From JACOZM01 sp035289385 (lineage in GTDB: Archaea > Nanobdellota > Nanobdellia > Woesearchaeales > GW2011-AR9): a DNA stretch of 64,000 bases. Shown here one piece after another: positions 1 to 8,731 of this stretch. The notes under the pieces are model-generated. The model was not told the origin of the DNA. It did no database searches and saw only the letters and a program-made list of their open reading frames with translations. Position 1 is the first letter of the stretch; each line of letters begins with the position of its first letter. The position numbers were made by a program, and so were the translations under genes. The stretch spans positions 6,185 to 70,184 of the forward strand of contig DATDXI010000066.1 of NCBI GenBank assembly GCA_035289385.1, written 5' to 3'.

Positions 1-876
1 AGGGAATTGTATGCTATCCCTGTGTTAAAAGGTAAAAAATCCAATCAAGAAAAGTTTGCCGGGGCAGATTATACTTTGTCGGTAGAAGCATTCCTCCCTA
101 ACGGAAAAGCTATTCAAGGAGCAACATCCCATCACCTTGGCCAGAATTTCTCTAAAGCATTCAATATCTCGTTTACCGATTCTCAAGGAAAAACAAGTTA
201 TGCTTACCAGAACTCTTGGGGTATCTCTACAAGGTCCATAGGAATAATGATTCTGATGCATGGGGATGATAAGGGTTTAGTGATTCCTCCAAGAATTGCC
301 GAGAAGCAAGTGGTTATTGTTCCAATTTTATTTGATGACTCCAAGAAGAAAGTTCTGTCGGAAGTTCAAAAGATCAAAGATCATCTAGAAAAGCAAGGTC
401 TTCGAGTTCATGTTGATGACCGCGAAGATTATTCTCCCGGCTGGAAGTTTAATGAGTGGGAAGTGAAAGGTGTTCCTATTAGAATTGAACTAGGTCCGAA
501 AGATCTGGAGAAGAAGCAGGCTGTTGCTGTCCGAAGAGATACAGGAGAGAAGAAAGCGATTAGTCTTGCCAAGATCAGCAAGGATGTTCCATCTCTGCTG
601 GATACTATCCAGAATGATCTGTTGCAAAAAGCAGAGAAGTTTTTGAAGAGTTCTATCGTTTCTGTTTCAACAGGAAAAGAAGCAGAGCTGGCATTCAAGC
701 AGGGGAAACTTGTTTCTGCTTCATGGTGTGGTTCAAAAGAATGTGAAGAGTCGGTGAAGGAAAAGACTGGGGCAAAATCACTGAACAGCCCGCTGCTCCA
801 TGGAAAAGTTTCTGGAAATTGTTTTGCCTGCAAGAAGAAGGCTGTGGCACCGTTTTATCTTGGGAAGAGTTATTGA
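1..876 (+). CDS. proS: Prolyl-tRNA synthetase, C-terminal part (5' end outside window)
   Basis: Charges tRNA-Pro with proline in the cytoplasm. The open frame runs off the left edge, so only about 291 C-terminal residues are present. Visible are the end of the class II catalytic core (SWGISTRSIG, MHGDDKGLVIPPRIAEKQVV), the anticodon-binding domain (VHVDDREDYSPGWKFNEWEVKGVP is split here only by reading; key part PGWKFNEWE) and the archaeal/eukaryotic-type C-terminal zinc-binding tail with paired cysteines (CGSKEC near residue 238 and CFAC near 272), ending in the family-typical tyrosine. This is the ProS type without an inserted editing domain in the part seen. Identification is firm; the true start lies upstream. 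Confidence 0.96.
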   Translation, partial: RELYAIPVLKGKKSNQEKFAGADYTLSVEAFLPNGKAIQGATSHHLGQNFSKAFNISFTDSQGKTSYAYQNSWGISTRSIGIMILMHGDDKGLVIPPRIAEKQVVIVPILFDDSKKKVLSEVQKIKDHLEKQGLRVHVDDREDYSPGWKFNEWEVKGVPIRIELGPKDLEKKQAVAVRRDTGEKKAISLAKISKDVPSLLDTIQNDLLQKAEKFLKSSIVSVSTGKEAELAFKQGKLVSASWCGSKECEESVKEKTGAKSLNSPLLHGKVSGNCFACKKKAVAPFYLGKSY

Positions 877-901
877 TTGTGGTCGGTGTTTATTCTTCTA
901 C

Positions 902-1876
902 CTATTCTAATTCCCATTCTATGGCATTGGGCCAATACATCACTCCTTGAGCTCCCCACTCTGAATGATATGGATCTGCACCAAAAGCAAGATCACGAAC
1001 AGTTTGCTGGCCATTGGCAATACTATCCTGGATATTGTCCTCAAGGGCAGTGATATTAAAATTAGCGGTTTCATAAGGTCCTCCCACACTTTCTGTACTT
1101 AAAATGCCGTGTACACTGACCAACTTTGTTTCTCCTTCTTCATCTAAGAGATGATTTGCATTGACCTGAATTTCAGTTCCTTGCTCAGGGTTTCGCCAAT
1201 AGGCGGCATGTCTCGCATAGCGGATCGCGCCTGCGGACATTTCCCGCCAGTCGTCGAAGTTACAAGATAGGTGTTCAAGCGGAAAATTGGAAAAATAGAT
1301 AGCATTTCCTGAAAAATCTCTCACATCAGATAAATTTCCCTCTTCCAGATATCTTTGTACCTGCTCTAGGTGATTGCCAGGGACGACTAAAAGGTCAGCA
1401 TGATAACTTGGGCCTTCAGCGATCACTTCGTTCTGTTCTCCAAGTAACACATTGTTTTGTTGTCTATAATGTGCCAAAGCAGTTGCTTCCAGACTTCCAC
1501 CGCCATTCAGGATATCAATTAAAGATACTTCACTTTGCAGACGTTCTGCCAATTGGGTTCCCAATGTTTCGGCAGCGGTCACGAAATTACTGTAGCTTTC
1601 AGGACATTCCCCTGTGGAACGATCTTCTGGACAGAGGGCACGCAGCCGCTCAGCGGACTTCCCAAAAAATCCTAAACAGTCTTTAAGGGTGGAATTGACG
1701 CTCATCTGGGGATGGTTTAAGGGAGTGGGCGTGGAGATTTGGCGGTCGGAAGGTTGAGGGGCCGGGGCACTTGTCTCGGGCAAAGGAGGCGCATCATAAC
1801 GATATAATTTGTCGTCACCACAGACGGCCAGGGCTAGGCCGATGAGTCCGACGTATATTTTGGTTCGAAGAGTCAT
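902..1876 (-). CDS. Secreted or lipid-anchored protein of unknown function
   Basis: A 324-aa protein with an N-terminal signal sequence (KIYVGLIGLALAVCGDD) ending in a cysteine that could be a lipobox. A Pro/Ser/Thr-rich linker follows (about residues 30-60), then a mixed globular region with several cysteines (CLGFFG, LCPEDRSTGECPE, LSCNFDDW) that could form disulfides outside the cell. I recognise no catalytic motif or family. It lies convergent to proS with a 25-bp gap. The ATG at 1876 has an A/T-rich TATA-like stretch upstream (TTTATAAATG near 1900 read on the minus strand), fitting a leaderless start. Function unknown; export is inferred from the signal only. Confidence 0.75.
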   Translation of the reverse strand: MTLRTKIYVGLIGLALAVCGDDKLYRYDAPPLPETSAPAPQPSDRQISTPTPLNHPQMSVNSTLKDCLGFFGKSAERLRALCPEDRSTGECPESYSNFVTAAETLGTQLAERLQSEVSLIDILNGGGSLEATALAHYRQQNNVLLGEQNEVIAEGPSYHADLLVVPGNHLEQVQRYLEEGNLSDVRDFSGNAIYFSNFPLEHLSCNFDDWREMSAGAIRYARHAAYWRNPEQGTEIQVNANHLLDEEGETKLVSVHGILSTESVGGPYETANFNITALEDNIQDSIANGQQTVRDLAFGADPYHSEWGAQGVMYWPNAIEWELE

Positions 1877-2015
1877 TGTTACTACTAATAGGTGGTTTAT
1901 TTATAAATGTTTTGCTGCTTTTCAAGGAAAATGTTGCTTTTGATTGTTCGTATCGAGGGTTTATCTCATTTGTCTAAAAGCAAATCTTATATAGCAGATT
2001 TTCTTCTGGGTAGGT

Positions 2016-3155
2016 ATGGTTGATAAAGAAATCATCGTCATCGGGGATATTGAGATAGGGGCAGGCAACCTTACGGATGATTTCATCAGTGACCAGGCCT
2101 TCTCTGATTTTATTCATACATTGACAAAGAGGGATCATCCTGTGGATGTTATTTTGAACGGGGATACTTTTGATTTTCTGAAATGCCCTTATAAGGCTGG
2201 TGATTCGTATATCTATCCTCGCCATATCACTGTAGATATCTCGTTAAATAAACTAGGATTGATGCATCATGCTCATAAAAAGTTCTTTGAGTCCTTAAAA
2301 AAATTTGTCAGAAAGCGGAATAATAATCTCTACTTTACCCTTGGTAATCATGATCAAGACTTATTGTTTCATGAAGTTCGAGAAGATATCCGAAAACTGC
2401 TTGGCGGATCGAAACGGATCCATTTTCCTGGATTAAAATATCAGCAGCATGGGGTCTATGTGGAGCATGGGCATCAATATGATTTTCTGAGCAAGATCAA
2501 TTTTCAGAAGCTTTTCTTGAATTATAAAGGGAAACCTATCTTGAATTTTCCCTGGACGGCATTTAGCTTAGTCAGCACGTTCATGGACATCAAAGAACAA
2601 CATCCATTCATGGAGCGTATCACGCCCAGGCCGTTGCTGTTATCATTTAACAGCATGGTCTTACGCAAGATCAGTTTTCGCTCTCTAGGCTATTTTTTAA
2701 AGACGGTCTTGTATTATCCGTTCCGCTATTATTCTGATCCTACCTACAACTTGCCGACAAAACTGTTTGGCTTCTTTTATTATCGCGTGAAAAACAGACA
2801 ATGGGATGAAGATGATATCATCAATGTCTTTAGGAGGAAGAAAAAAAAAGTGAAGCATCAAGTCTATGTTCTGGGCCATGTGCATAAGGTGCAGATGCTG
2901 GAGCAGAGGAAGAGAGTGATCATCCATCCAGGATCTTGGAGAGACGAATATGAATTGAATGCGGAGACGAGGATGCTCATGCCAAAAGATAAGTTTTATG
3001 TTCAAGTGTTGATTCATGATGATAGTCATTTAGAGTATAATCTCAACAGCTGGCCGATCAAGAGGAGCATCTTTTTGTTTGATGATGTTCGAAAGCATGA
3101 ATTAGCGTATATCTATCTGGCTGCTCAGGAAGAAAAGTATGAGCCTCAATGGTGA
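2016..3155 (+). CDS. Calcineurin-like metallophosphoesterase (LpxH-like)
   Basis: A 379-aa protein with the metallophosphoesterase metal-binding signature in order: GDIEIG near residue 10 (in place of the usual DxH), NGDTFDF near 50 (GD), TLGNHDQD near 110 (GNHD), VEHGHQYD near 150 and VLGHVHK near 285 (GHxH). The arrangement and the long middle region resemble UDP-2,3-diacylglucosamine hydrolase and related archaeal phosphoesterases; substrate unknown. The middle (residues 180-260) is rich in aromatic and basic residues and could sit on a membrane. A TATA box (CTTATATAGCA, about 1986-1996) lies 20-30 bases before the ATG, supporting this start. No signal peptide is seen. Confidence 0.85.
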   Translation: MVDKEIIVIGDIEIGAGNLTDDFISDQAFSDFIHTLTKRDHPVDVILNGDTFDFLKCPYKAGDSYIYPRHITVDISLNKLGLMHHAHKKFFESLKKFVRKRNNNLYFTLGNHDQDLLFHEVREDIRKLLGGSKRIHFPGLKYQQHGVYVEHGHQYDFLSKINFQKLFLNYKGKPILNFPWTAFSLVSTFMDIKEQHPFMERITPRPLLLSFNSMVLRKISFRSLGYFLKTVLYYPFRYYSDPTYNLPTKLFGFFYYRVKNRQWDEDDIINVFRRKKKKVKHQVYVLGHVHKVQMLEQRKRVIIHPGSWRDEYELNAETRMLMPKDKFYVQVLIHDDSHLEYNLNSWPIKRSIFLFDDVRKHELAYIYLAAQEEKYEPQW

Positions 3156-3249
3156 GGTCTCTTTTATTTATATTCTGGATGTCGACCGTTGTACACTTAT
3201 TTCTCATCAATAACATTTAAATATCTGTGCTTTCTCAACAAGTCAAGGG

Positions 3250-3957
3250 GTGTTATCTATTTTAAAAAAAGCCATGAAGAGGAAAGAGGAATCAGCGAAG
3301 ACTACTTTTAAAGATACTCTTCTTCAAGACACTCCTCTTAAAAATACTTCTCTTCAAAATGTAACTCCAGATGATCATTCCGGCATCGCCCTTGCCATCG
3401 CTGCCGTGCGGGAAAGTGATAGGAACAATCTAGAGCAACGAATTCATCTCTTTACGCTAGTGAAGGATAGTGTCCAAAAACCATCGGAACAGAAAGCTGA
3501 TACTTCTCTTCCTAAACTCCCTAAACTAGCTGATGTTCTTGATGATGCAGATGATGCAGACTCTCTTCAAGATGATACCGATGATACTTTGGTGAATGTC
3601 CGCTATTCTTTCCATGATGAAGAATTGGCAAAGAATTTCTATAAGTCTGCTTCCATCGATTATCTGAAGCTGTTTTACGGTGATACCGGAAAAGTTCCTC
3701 CACAATTTGCCCAGGACAATGACTATTTTACGGAATCGGTAGCAAGAGATACTGATTCAGAGACGATCCAGACGCATGAGGCGGAGAAATCATTTATGTC
3801 CGTGCAATATGCCACGATGCTTGGCGCTCATACCGCTGTTCATTTTAAAGACAGGAATAAATTAGACATGTGGATCAAATTCAATAAGGACCTTTTTGGC
3901 ATGTTTGAACATAGTGTTGCTTTAACAAGAGAAATTGATTATGCCAGGAGGGGTTGA
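3250..3957 (+). CDS. Hypothetical acidic protein
   Basis: 235 aa. The GTG at 3250 is preferred over the ATG at 3274 because the TATA box TTTAAATAT (about 3219-3227) lies 25 bases upstream, the leaderless spacing seen across this window. The N-terminus is basic (LKKAMKRKEES). Residues 95-115 form an acidic run (DVLDDADDADSLQDDTDD). The C-terminal half (HDEELAKNFYKSASIDYLKLFYG onward, then KSFMSVQYATMLGAHTAVHF) looks helical and ordered. I do not recognise a family, and there is no signal peptide or membrane helix. The next gene is on the same strand 83 bases downstream with its own promoter. Confidence 0.7.
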   Translation: MLSILKKAMKRKEESAKTTFKDTLLQDTPLKNTSLQNVTPDDHSGIALAIAAVRESDRNNLEQRIHLFTLVKDSVQKPSEQKADTSLPKLPKLADVLDDADDADSLQDDTDDTLVNVRYSFHDEELAKNFYKSASIDYLKLFYGDTGKVPPQFAQDNDYFTESVARDTDSETIQTHEAEKSFMSVQYATMLGAHTAVHFKDRNKLDMWIKFNKDLFGMFEHSVALTREIDYARRG

Positions 3958-4040
3958 AAGGTGGCACAAAAGTATTTCTAAGAGTTTTCTTGCTGAAATG
4001 TCACCCATAACTTTTTATATCATTTAAGTATAACCTACTT

Positions 4041-6452
4041 ATGAAAAAAGAGGCTTTAATTCTAGCATCATCATTACTCCTCTTATCTCTTGCTGGCTGC
4101 TCCTTTCCACCATTTCAAGATAATAATGAAGGTGCTGGCTCTTCAGATCCATCTGTAGTAACTATTGGCTATATCGGCTGTTCTAACACGAGAGAGACAG
4201 TAGAAGGCTATGCTCATCTTGGCGGCAAAAAGATGTGGGATTCTCAGCGAAGATATGGTTCCGGAACGATTTTAGATTGGTCGCAGAACGTAGAGGAAGG
4301 AAGCAAATATTGGGATGTTTTTGATGAGCTTTTAGAGAAATATCCTAACACCAATACTATCTGGTTTGAGCTTTGCATCATGGATGAAGATCGGGCAACA
4401 AGTTATGAGCACGCTGCTTTAATCCTTAGTGAAATTAGGAAACGGATTCCAGCAGTTACTATTTATGTCTCTCCATTAGCAGACTATACTGAGGGCATAT
4501 GTGAAATAACGGGGACGTTTGGTTTAGAAAAAGGAAAAGAATTGGCTAAAGAGCTGGATGAAAAGAATGAAGATGTTCTTCCCGGACCAGTTTTAGGACC
4601 GATGACACCTAAAGATACGGCAAAAGATGGCTGTCATCTGAGCAGCCCTGATGGAAAAAGAAAACTGGGAAATCAGATGCGGCTGTTCTTTGATGCAGAA
4701 GAATATTCTGCCGATGAAGCATCTATAGGCTATATCGGCTGTTCCAATACGATGCAGACTATTGCCGCTTACTGGTCGGGTGATTATGGAGGAAAAGGCG
4801 CTAATTCTGGTGATGATCTTCTGTGGACATTTTATGAGGATGAGATTCACGAATATGATAGTGGTGCCGTCGTGGATTGGTCAAGAGGAGCAGAAAATGG
4901 AAATACGTTTTGGGAAACATTTGATCGATATTTAGAAAATAACCCTAATACTAAAGCGATTTTCTGGCAGTTATGCGTTCGTAAAGAGGAACCAACACCT
5001 TATGAAGAAGCTCTTCCTGTCCTGGAAGCAATCCGGGAGAGGATACCGGGAGCTGTCATTTATGTTTCTCCCTTGCCGCCGTATACGGATGGAGTATGTG
5101 AAATTACGGGTACGTTAGGCATTGAAAGGGCAGGCGCATTGGCAGAAGAGCTTATCGAGAGGAATGAAGATGTTCTTCCTGGGCCAATGTTGGGGCCGAT
5201 GACTCCTGAAGATACTGATGAAGATGGCTGTCATTTAAGTGAAGCGGGCATGCAAACCATCGGGAAGCAGATGCGAGATTTTTTTGGTGGACTGGAGAAT
5301 AAGGCAATTAGTGACATAGAGAATGAAGTAGCAATTATAGTCGAAGAAGGCAGTGATGAGCAAAGCGATGAAGCTGTTCTTGAAGAACTGTCCCCTGAAG
5401 AGCAACTATGGAGTGATCGTATTGAAAAAGCCATGGCTGCTACCTCTTGTCCTGACGCGGCTCAACCAACATTTCCAGATTCTTATTATCTAGGTCCTTT
5501 AGTAGACACTCATCTCCATATCCCTTCGATTCCTGACTGGTCAGCCGAAGAGGATGTAGAAATGCAAGGTCGAGTTCCGGAAGGCCGTTTTGGTGGTCCG
5601 CAAGCTCTTTTAGGATGGAACGTCAGGATGAGCGACATTGCCTGTACCTTAACATCTGAAGGAACTCGCAACAATTTTGCCTTCTTTCCTGCCTATGAAG
5701 GAAAAATATTTCCTTATCAGCTAGAAATGTGGAACAGAACGATGGCGCAATATCCAGAGTTATTCACACCATTCATCATGTCTTCCGGGGATGACAGCAA
5801 TCCTCAGGGCTTTCCTACCGTTGATGCAGCAACATTGAGGGAAATGCTCTCTCTTTATCCAGGCTTATTTGAAGGGTATGGTGAGATAGGTCTTTATGCG
5901 CGAGAAAATGGCGGATCTCCAGAACTTCCTCCGGATTCTCTTATGCTGCAAGAGATCTATCCTCTCGTTCGGGAGAACAATCTTGTGGTCTATTTTCATC
6001 TAGGAGATGGGCATAAGGATACCTTTGAAAAAGTGCTGGAGCAGTATCCAGACATCACGTTTATCTGGCATGGCGATCAGCTTTCTGTCGAAGAAGTTAA
6101 AGATGTTTTGCGGAAGCATCCTAATGCTAATTATGGAGTTGACGAATTTTTTGGCGGGGAACGAGAAATTTTTGAGCTGTATGTCGGGAAGAGCAAAGAA
6201 GAATATTTAGCATCTGCGAATAAGAATTTTGATAAGATCATCAATCAGGCCATAAATCATTGGGAATCCCTGATTGAGCAGTATCCTGATCAAGTCACCT
6301 GGGGCACGGACCGAGGAGATGCAGTATGGAATTATGATTCAGATGTTGGGCAGATGCAAGTGAAGATCGCCCGAGCATTCATCGGAAAACTGGATAAGGA
6401 TGTTCAGGAAAAATTTGCGTATAAAAATGCGGAGCGCCTTGTTTCAGGCTAA
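4041..6452 (+). CDS. Lipoprotein with two SGNH-like domains fused to a TatD/amidohydrolase domain
   Basis: 803 aa, exported and probably lipid-anchored: the N-terminus has a signal peptide with lipobox LLSLAGCS. Two tandem copies of one domain follow (about residues 40-225 and 226-425). Each opens with IGYIGCSNT, which resembles SGNH/GDSL block I with the nucleophile serine, and each closes with DGCHLS, which resembles the Asp-x-x-His block V. An acidic linker leads to a C-terminal TIM-barrel amidohydrolase (about 480-803). Its metal ligands are visible: DTHLH, a glutamate in GEIGLY, FHLGDGH, WHGDQ and WGTDRGD. The SGNH assignment is inference from the motifs. The protein may hydrolyse an extracellular ester or lactone. 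I know of no named family with this architecture. Confidence 0.85.
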   Translation: MKKEALILASSLLLLSLAGCSFPPFQDNNEGAGSSDPSVVTIGYIGCSNTRETVEGYAHLGGKKMWDSQRRYGSGTILDWSQNVEEGSKYWDVFDELLEKYPNTNTIWFELCIMDEDRATSYEHAALILSEIRKRIPAVTIYVSPLADYTEGICEITGTFGLEKGKELAKELDEKNEDVLPGPVLGPMTPKDTAKDGCHLSSPDGKRKLGNQMRLFFDAEEYSADEASIGYIGCSNTMQTIAAYWSGDYGGKGANSGDDLLWTFYEDEIHEYDSGAVVDWSRGAENGNTFWETFDRYLENNPNTKAIFWQLCVRKEEPTPYEEALPVLEAIRERIPGAVIYVSPLPPYTDGVCEITGTLGIERAGALAEELIERNEDVLPGPMLGPMTPEDTDEDGCHLSEAGMQTIGKQMRDFFGGLENKAISDIENEVAIIVEEGSDEQSDEAVLEELSPEEQLWSDRIEKAMAATSCPDAAQPTFPDSYYLGPLVDTHLHIPSIPDWSAEEDVEMQGRVPEGRFGGPQALLGWNVRMSDIACTLTSEGTRNNFAFFPAYEGKIFPYQLEMWNRTMAQYPELFTPFIMSSGDDSNPQGFPTVDAATLREMLSLYPGLFEGYGEIGLYARENGGSPELPPDSLMLQEIYPLVRENNLVVYFHLGDGHKDTFEKVLEQYPDITFIWHGDQLSVEEVKDVLRKHPNANYGVDEFFGGEREIFELYVGKSKEEYLASANKNFDKIINQAINHWESLIEQYPDQVTWGTDRGDAVWNYDSDVGQMQVKIARAFIGKLDKDVQEKFAYKNAERLVSG

Positions 6453-6466
6453 GGTAGTTGTTGAGA

Positions 6467-7462
6467 ATGAAAAATATCACTAAAAAAAAACAAGAACGTC
6501 CTCGTGCTTCTATTAAAGATCATCTCCTTCGAAGTGTTCCTATGGTTCAGCAGCAGGCTACGGTGAAGAGTGTTTTAAGCATGCTGGAGAAATTTGGCAA
6601 GAAGCATGACAGCGTTGATTGTATCTATGTTATAGACCCTTCCGGCTCATTCCTTGGTTTTTTTCATGTCAAAGAGTTGTTTCATCGCCCAAAAGATGCT
6701 CTTGTGTCATCATTTCTGACAAAAGGAACAGTTACTGCTCACTTGGAGATGGAGCTGGAGAAAGCTGCCCATCTGGCACTTCAGCATAACTTGATCCAAG
6801 TTCCTGTGGTGAAAGACAAGAAGTTGATAGGAGTTGTTTCTTCGCGGGAGATTTTGTCGACGATCAACAGGTCACTTCGAAAAGATATCTTCCATTTTGC
6901 CGGTATCCACCATTCCCACCTTGATTTTCAGGACAGCATGGAGATCCCTTTTTTTAAATCAGTACGGCATCGCCTGTCCTGGCTGATCGTCGGTTTTATC
7001 GGGGCGATGCTCATGGCAGTATACATAGGCTTGTTTGAAGAGACGCTCACTCATTATCTGATCATCGCTTCTTTTGTCCCGGCTATCGTTTATATCAGTG
7101 ATGCCCTGGGCACGCAATTCCAGACGATCTTTGTGAGGGACTTAGCGATTATGGGAAAAGAGCTGAATGTCCGGCTTTATTTCATTCGACATCTAGGGAT
7201 AGGTTTGTTCATCGCTATGATCATTGGGCTGATCATGTTTTCTTCCATCTGGCTGATATGGAGACAGCCAAGAATCGCATTTATTATCTCCTTAGCTGCT
7301 TTTATCACGCTGCTGATTACCAGCTTTACTTCATTGTTCGTTACCTTATTGATCCGGCGCTTCAAGTTTGATCCTGCTTTAGGCAGCGGTCCTATCGCTA
7401 CGATCATCTCTGATATGACCTCCGTCATCATTTACTTTGTCATCGTGGTTTTGTTTATTTGA
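6467..7462 (+). CDS. mgtE: MgtE-type magnesium/cation transporter with CBS pair, N domain missing
   Basis: 331 aa from the ATG at 6467; TTG codons at 6458 and 6461 are in-frame alternatives. Residues 20-145 form two CBS repeats (IYVIDPSGSFLGFFHVKEL and LIQVPVVKDKKLIGVVSSRE). A connecting helix leads to a membrane domain of about five helices from residue 165 on. It carries MgtE hallmarks: LGTQFQTIFVRDLAIMG after helix 1-2, and DPALGSGPIATIISDMTS before the last helix. In the family the CBS domains sense Mg2+ and gate the pore. The usual N-terminal superhelical gating domain is absent, so the protein is shorter than the usual 450 aa. The gene starts 14 bases after the lipoprotein stop, so the two may be co-transcribed. 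Confidence 0.9.
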   Translation: MKNITKKKQERPRASIKDHLLRSVPMVQQQATVKSVLSMLEKFGKKHDSVDCIYVIDPSGSFLGFFHVKELFHRPKDALVSSFLTKGTVTAHLEMELEKAAHLALQHNLIQVPVVKDKKLIGVVSSREILSTINRSLRKDIFHFAGIHHSHLDFQDSMEIPFFKSVRHRLSWLIVGFIGAMLMAVYIGLFEETLTHYLIIASFVPAIVYISDALGTQFQTIFVRDLAIMGKELNVRLYFIRHLGIGLFIAMIIGLIMFSSIWLIWRQPRIAFIISLAAFITLLITSFTSLFVTLLIRRFKFDPALGSGPIATIISDMTSVIIYFVIVVLFI

Positions 7463-7546
7463 AAGAATGGGTTATATCTTGTCGTTTCGCTGTTTCTAAG
7501 GAGGAATGTTTTTAAGTTTGTGACTATTTACTTTCTTTGAAGAGGT

Positions 7547-8098
7547 ATGGAAGAGCAACGGCCAATGATAAAACCAGAAGAGATTAAAATAGAGATCATT
7601 AGTCCTAATTATAACATAGACACATTTCAGTCTTACGAAAAAGAACTGGTTGATTTCTTGAGAGAAGATGCGCTGGAAAACCAAAAACAAAGATTATCCA
7701 TCACCTTTTTGTGGTTTTATAAAGATCAGTTAGTATCGTATATTTCTCTGCTGAATGATAAAGTAAACCTGGAAGGCGATTTGAAAGAATTCTTCAAAGA
7801 GAAGGGAATCCATTACAAATCTTTGCCTGCTTTGAAAATCGGCCGTCTTTGTGTTGATAACCGCTTTCTACAGAGAGGTTTAGGCAGATTAATGATACTT
7901 TTGGCAATCCAGATGGCAAATGAAATAAACCGGACAAAAGCGGGCTGTAGATTTATCACACTAGACGCCAAAAGAAATCCAGATCCTAAATTAGATTCTA
8001 TCCATTTTTATAAGAAACAGGGATTCAAAGCGTTAAAAGAAAGGATAAAGGGAACAACACCAATGTATGTCGATTTGAAACTCATCGAGGAAAGTTAA
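7547..8098 (+). CDS. GNAT-family N-acetyltransferase
   Basis: 183 aa. The acetyl-CoA-binding part is at about residues 95-125 (LKIGRLCVDNRFLQRGLGRL), with the RGLG signature in the family's motif A. The C-terminal strand-helix region IHFYKKQGFKALKE matches GNAT motif B. This is the arrangement of small cytosolic acetyltransferases of the type found as toxins or modifiers; the acceptor is unknown. The gene is preceded by a TATA-like TTTTTAAG (about 7510) and its 3' end overlaps by 17 bases a small antisense gene (8082-8234). Family is sure, substrate is not. Confidence 0.88.
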   Translation: MEEQRPMIKPEEIKIEIISPNYNIDTFQSYEKELVDFLREDALENQKQRLSITFLWFYKDQLVSYISLLNDKVNLEGDLKEFFKEKGIHYKSLPALKIGRLCVDNRFLQRGLGRLMILLAIQMANEINRTKAGCRFITLDAKRNPDPKLDSIHFYKKQGFKALKERIKGTTPMYVDLKLIEES

Positions 8099-8234
8099 AT
8101 TTAACGTTCATGGCGTCATGCAGTAGCTTAATGCGTGCTTTGGACGGATTTCGCTGCTCTTCCAATACTTCTTGGATAAATCTTCGTGCATCTTCTCCTC
8201 TCAACGTAGGAGTTGCTCGGATTGGTTTTGCCAT
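8082..8234 (-). CDS. Small basic protein, 50 aa (possible antitoxin-like)
   Basis: A complete 50-codon frame from ATG (8234) to TGA (8082). The protein starts MAKPIRATPTLRGEDARRF and continues with IQEVLEEQRNPSKARIKLL. The pattern of a short strand, then LxGxDAxRF, then a helix is the kind seen in short archaeal proteins encoded next to toxin genes; that comparison is from memory, not from a search. It is convergent with the acetyltransferase gene and overlaps its last codons. If a GNAT-type toxin were involved the partner would normally be on the same strand, so pairing is not supported. The coding look rests on its composition and the lack of any other explanation for the 200-bp gap. Confidence 0.6.
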   Translation of the reverse strand: MAKPIRATPTLRGEDARRFIQEVLEEQRNPSKARIKLLHDAMNVKFNFPR

Positions 8235-8305
8235 AGGGTTAGAAAAGGAGCCGTCTATTTAAAATTAACTGGCTGTTTTTGATTTATTTGCATGGTGGTA
8301 TGGTT

Positions 8306-8584
8306 TCACATATTTTTATGATATCTTCTAAATAAATAATGGATTATTCCTCCACCTATCGCATATACTATTCCTTGAAGAAGAAAGGACAAGACCACAC
8401 TTATTGATGGAAACAAAATAGACAAATAGGTGTAAATGGGAAAAAAAATGTAGAACAAAGTACCAAAAAGAGGAATCCCTGTAAAAGCAAGAATAAACAG
8501 AAGCAGCCCGCCAAGAGATCCAACTAAAAAACCAATGAGCATCCCTTTAAGGTACTTCTGCCAGATATCTAAACTCCTCTTCAT
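8306..8584 (-). CDS. Small integral membrane protein
   Basis: 92 aa with a short basic N-terminus (MKRSLDIWQKYLKG) and three likely transmembrane helices: MLIGFLVGSLGGLLLFILAF, TLFYIFFPIYTYLSILFPSI and VLSFLLQGIVYAIGGGIIHY. It ends in a basic tail (LFRRYHKNM). The ATG at 8584 lies about 20 bases downstream (minus strand) of TTTATTAATG, a plausible TATA box. I recognise no family. It lies divergent from hppA and has no evident operon partner. Confidence 0.72.
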   Translation of the reverse strand: MKRSLDIWQKYLKGMLIGFLVGSLGGLLLFILAFTGIPLFGTLFYIFFPIYTYLSILFPSISVVLSFLLQGIVYAIGGGIIHYLFRRYHKNM

Positions 8585-8717
8585 AAAGTTTAGTATCTTC
8601 TTTTCATTAATAAATGTTTGTTCGATGTAGCGCCACTAACTTCCCATCGCAAATTATTTAAACCACCCTCTTCTTTGAAGGGAAAATAAGTAGTAAAGAA
8701 TATTGAAAAGAAGTATT

Positions 8718-8724
8718 GAGGAGG
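8718..8724 (+). promoter_or_regulatory. Shine-Dalgarno site and leader of hppA
   Basis: The purine run GAGGAGG sits 8 bases before the hppA ATG. A TATA box (ATTATTTAAAC, about 8653-8663) lies roughly 70 bases before the ATG, so this mRNA probably has a leader of about 50 nt. That contrasts with the leaderless starts of most neighbours and fixes the start codon. Confidence 0.7.
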
Positions 8725-8731
8725 GATATTT

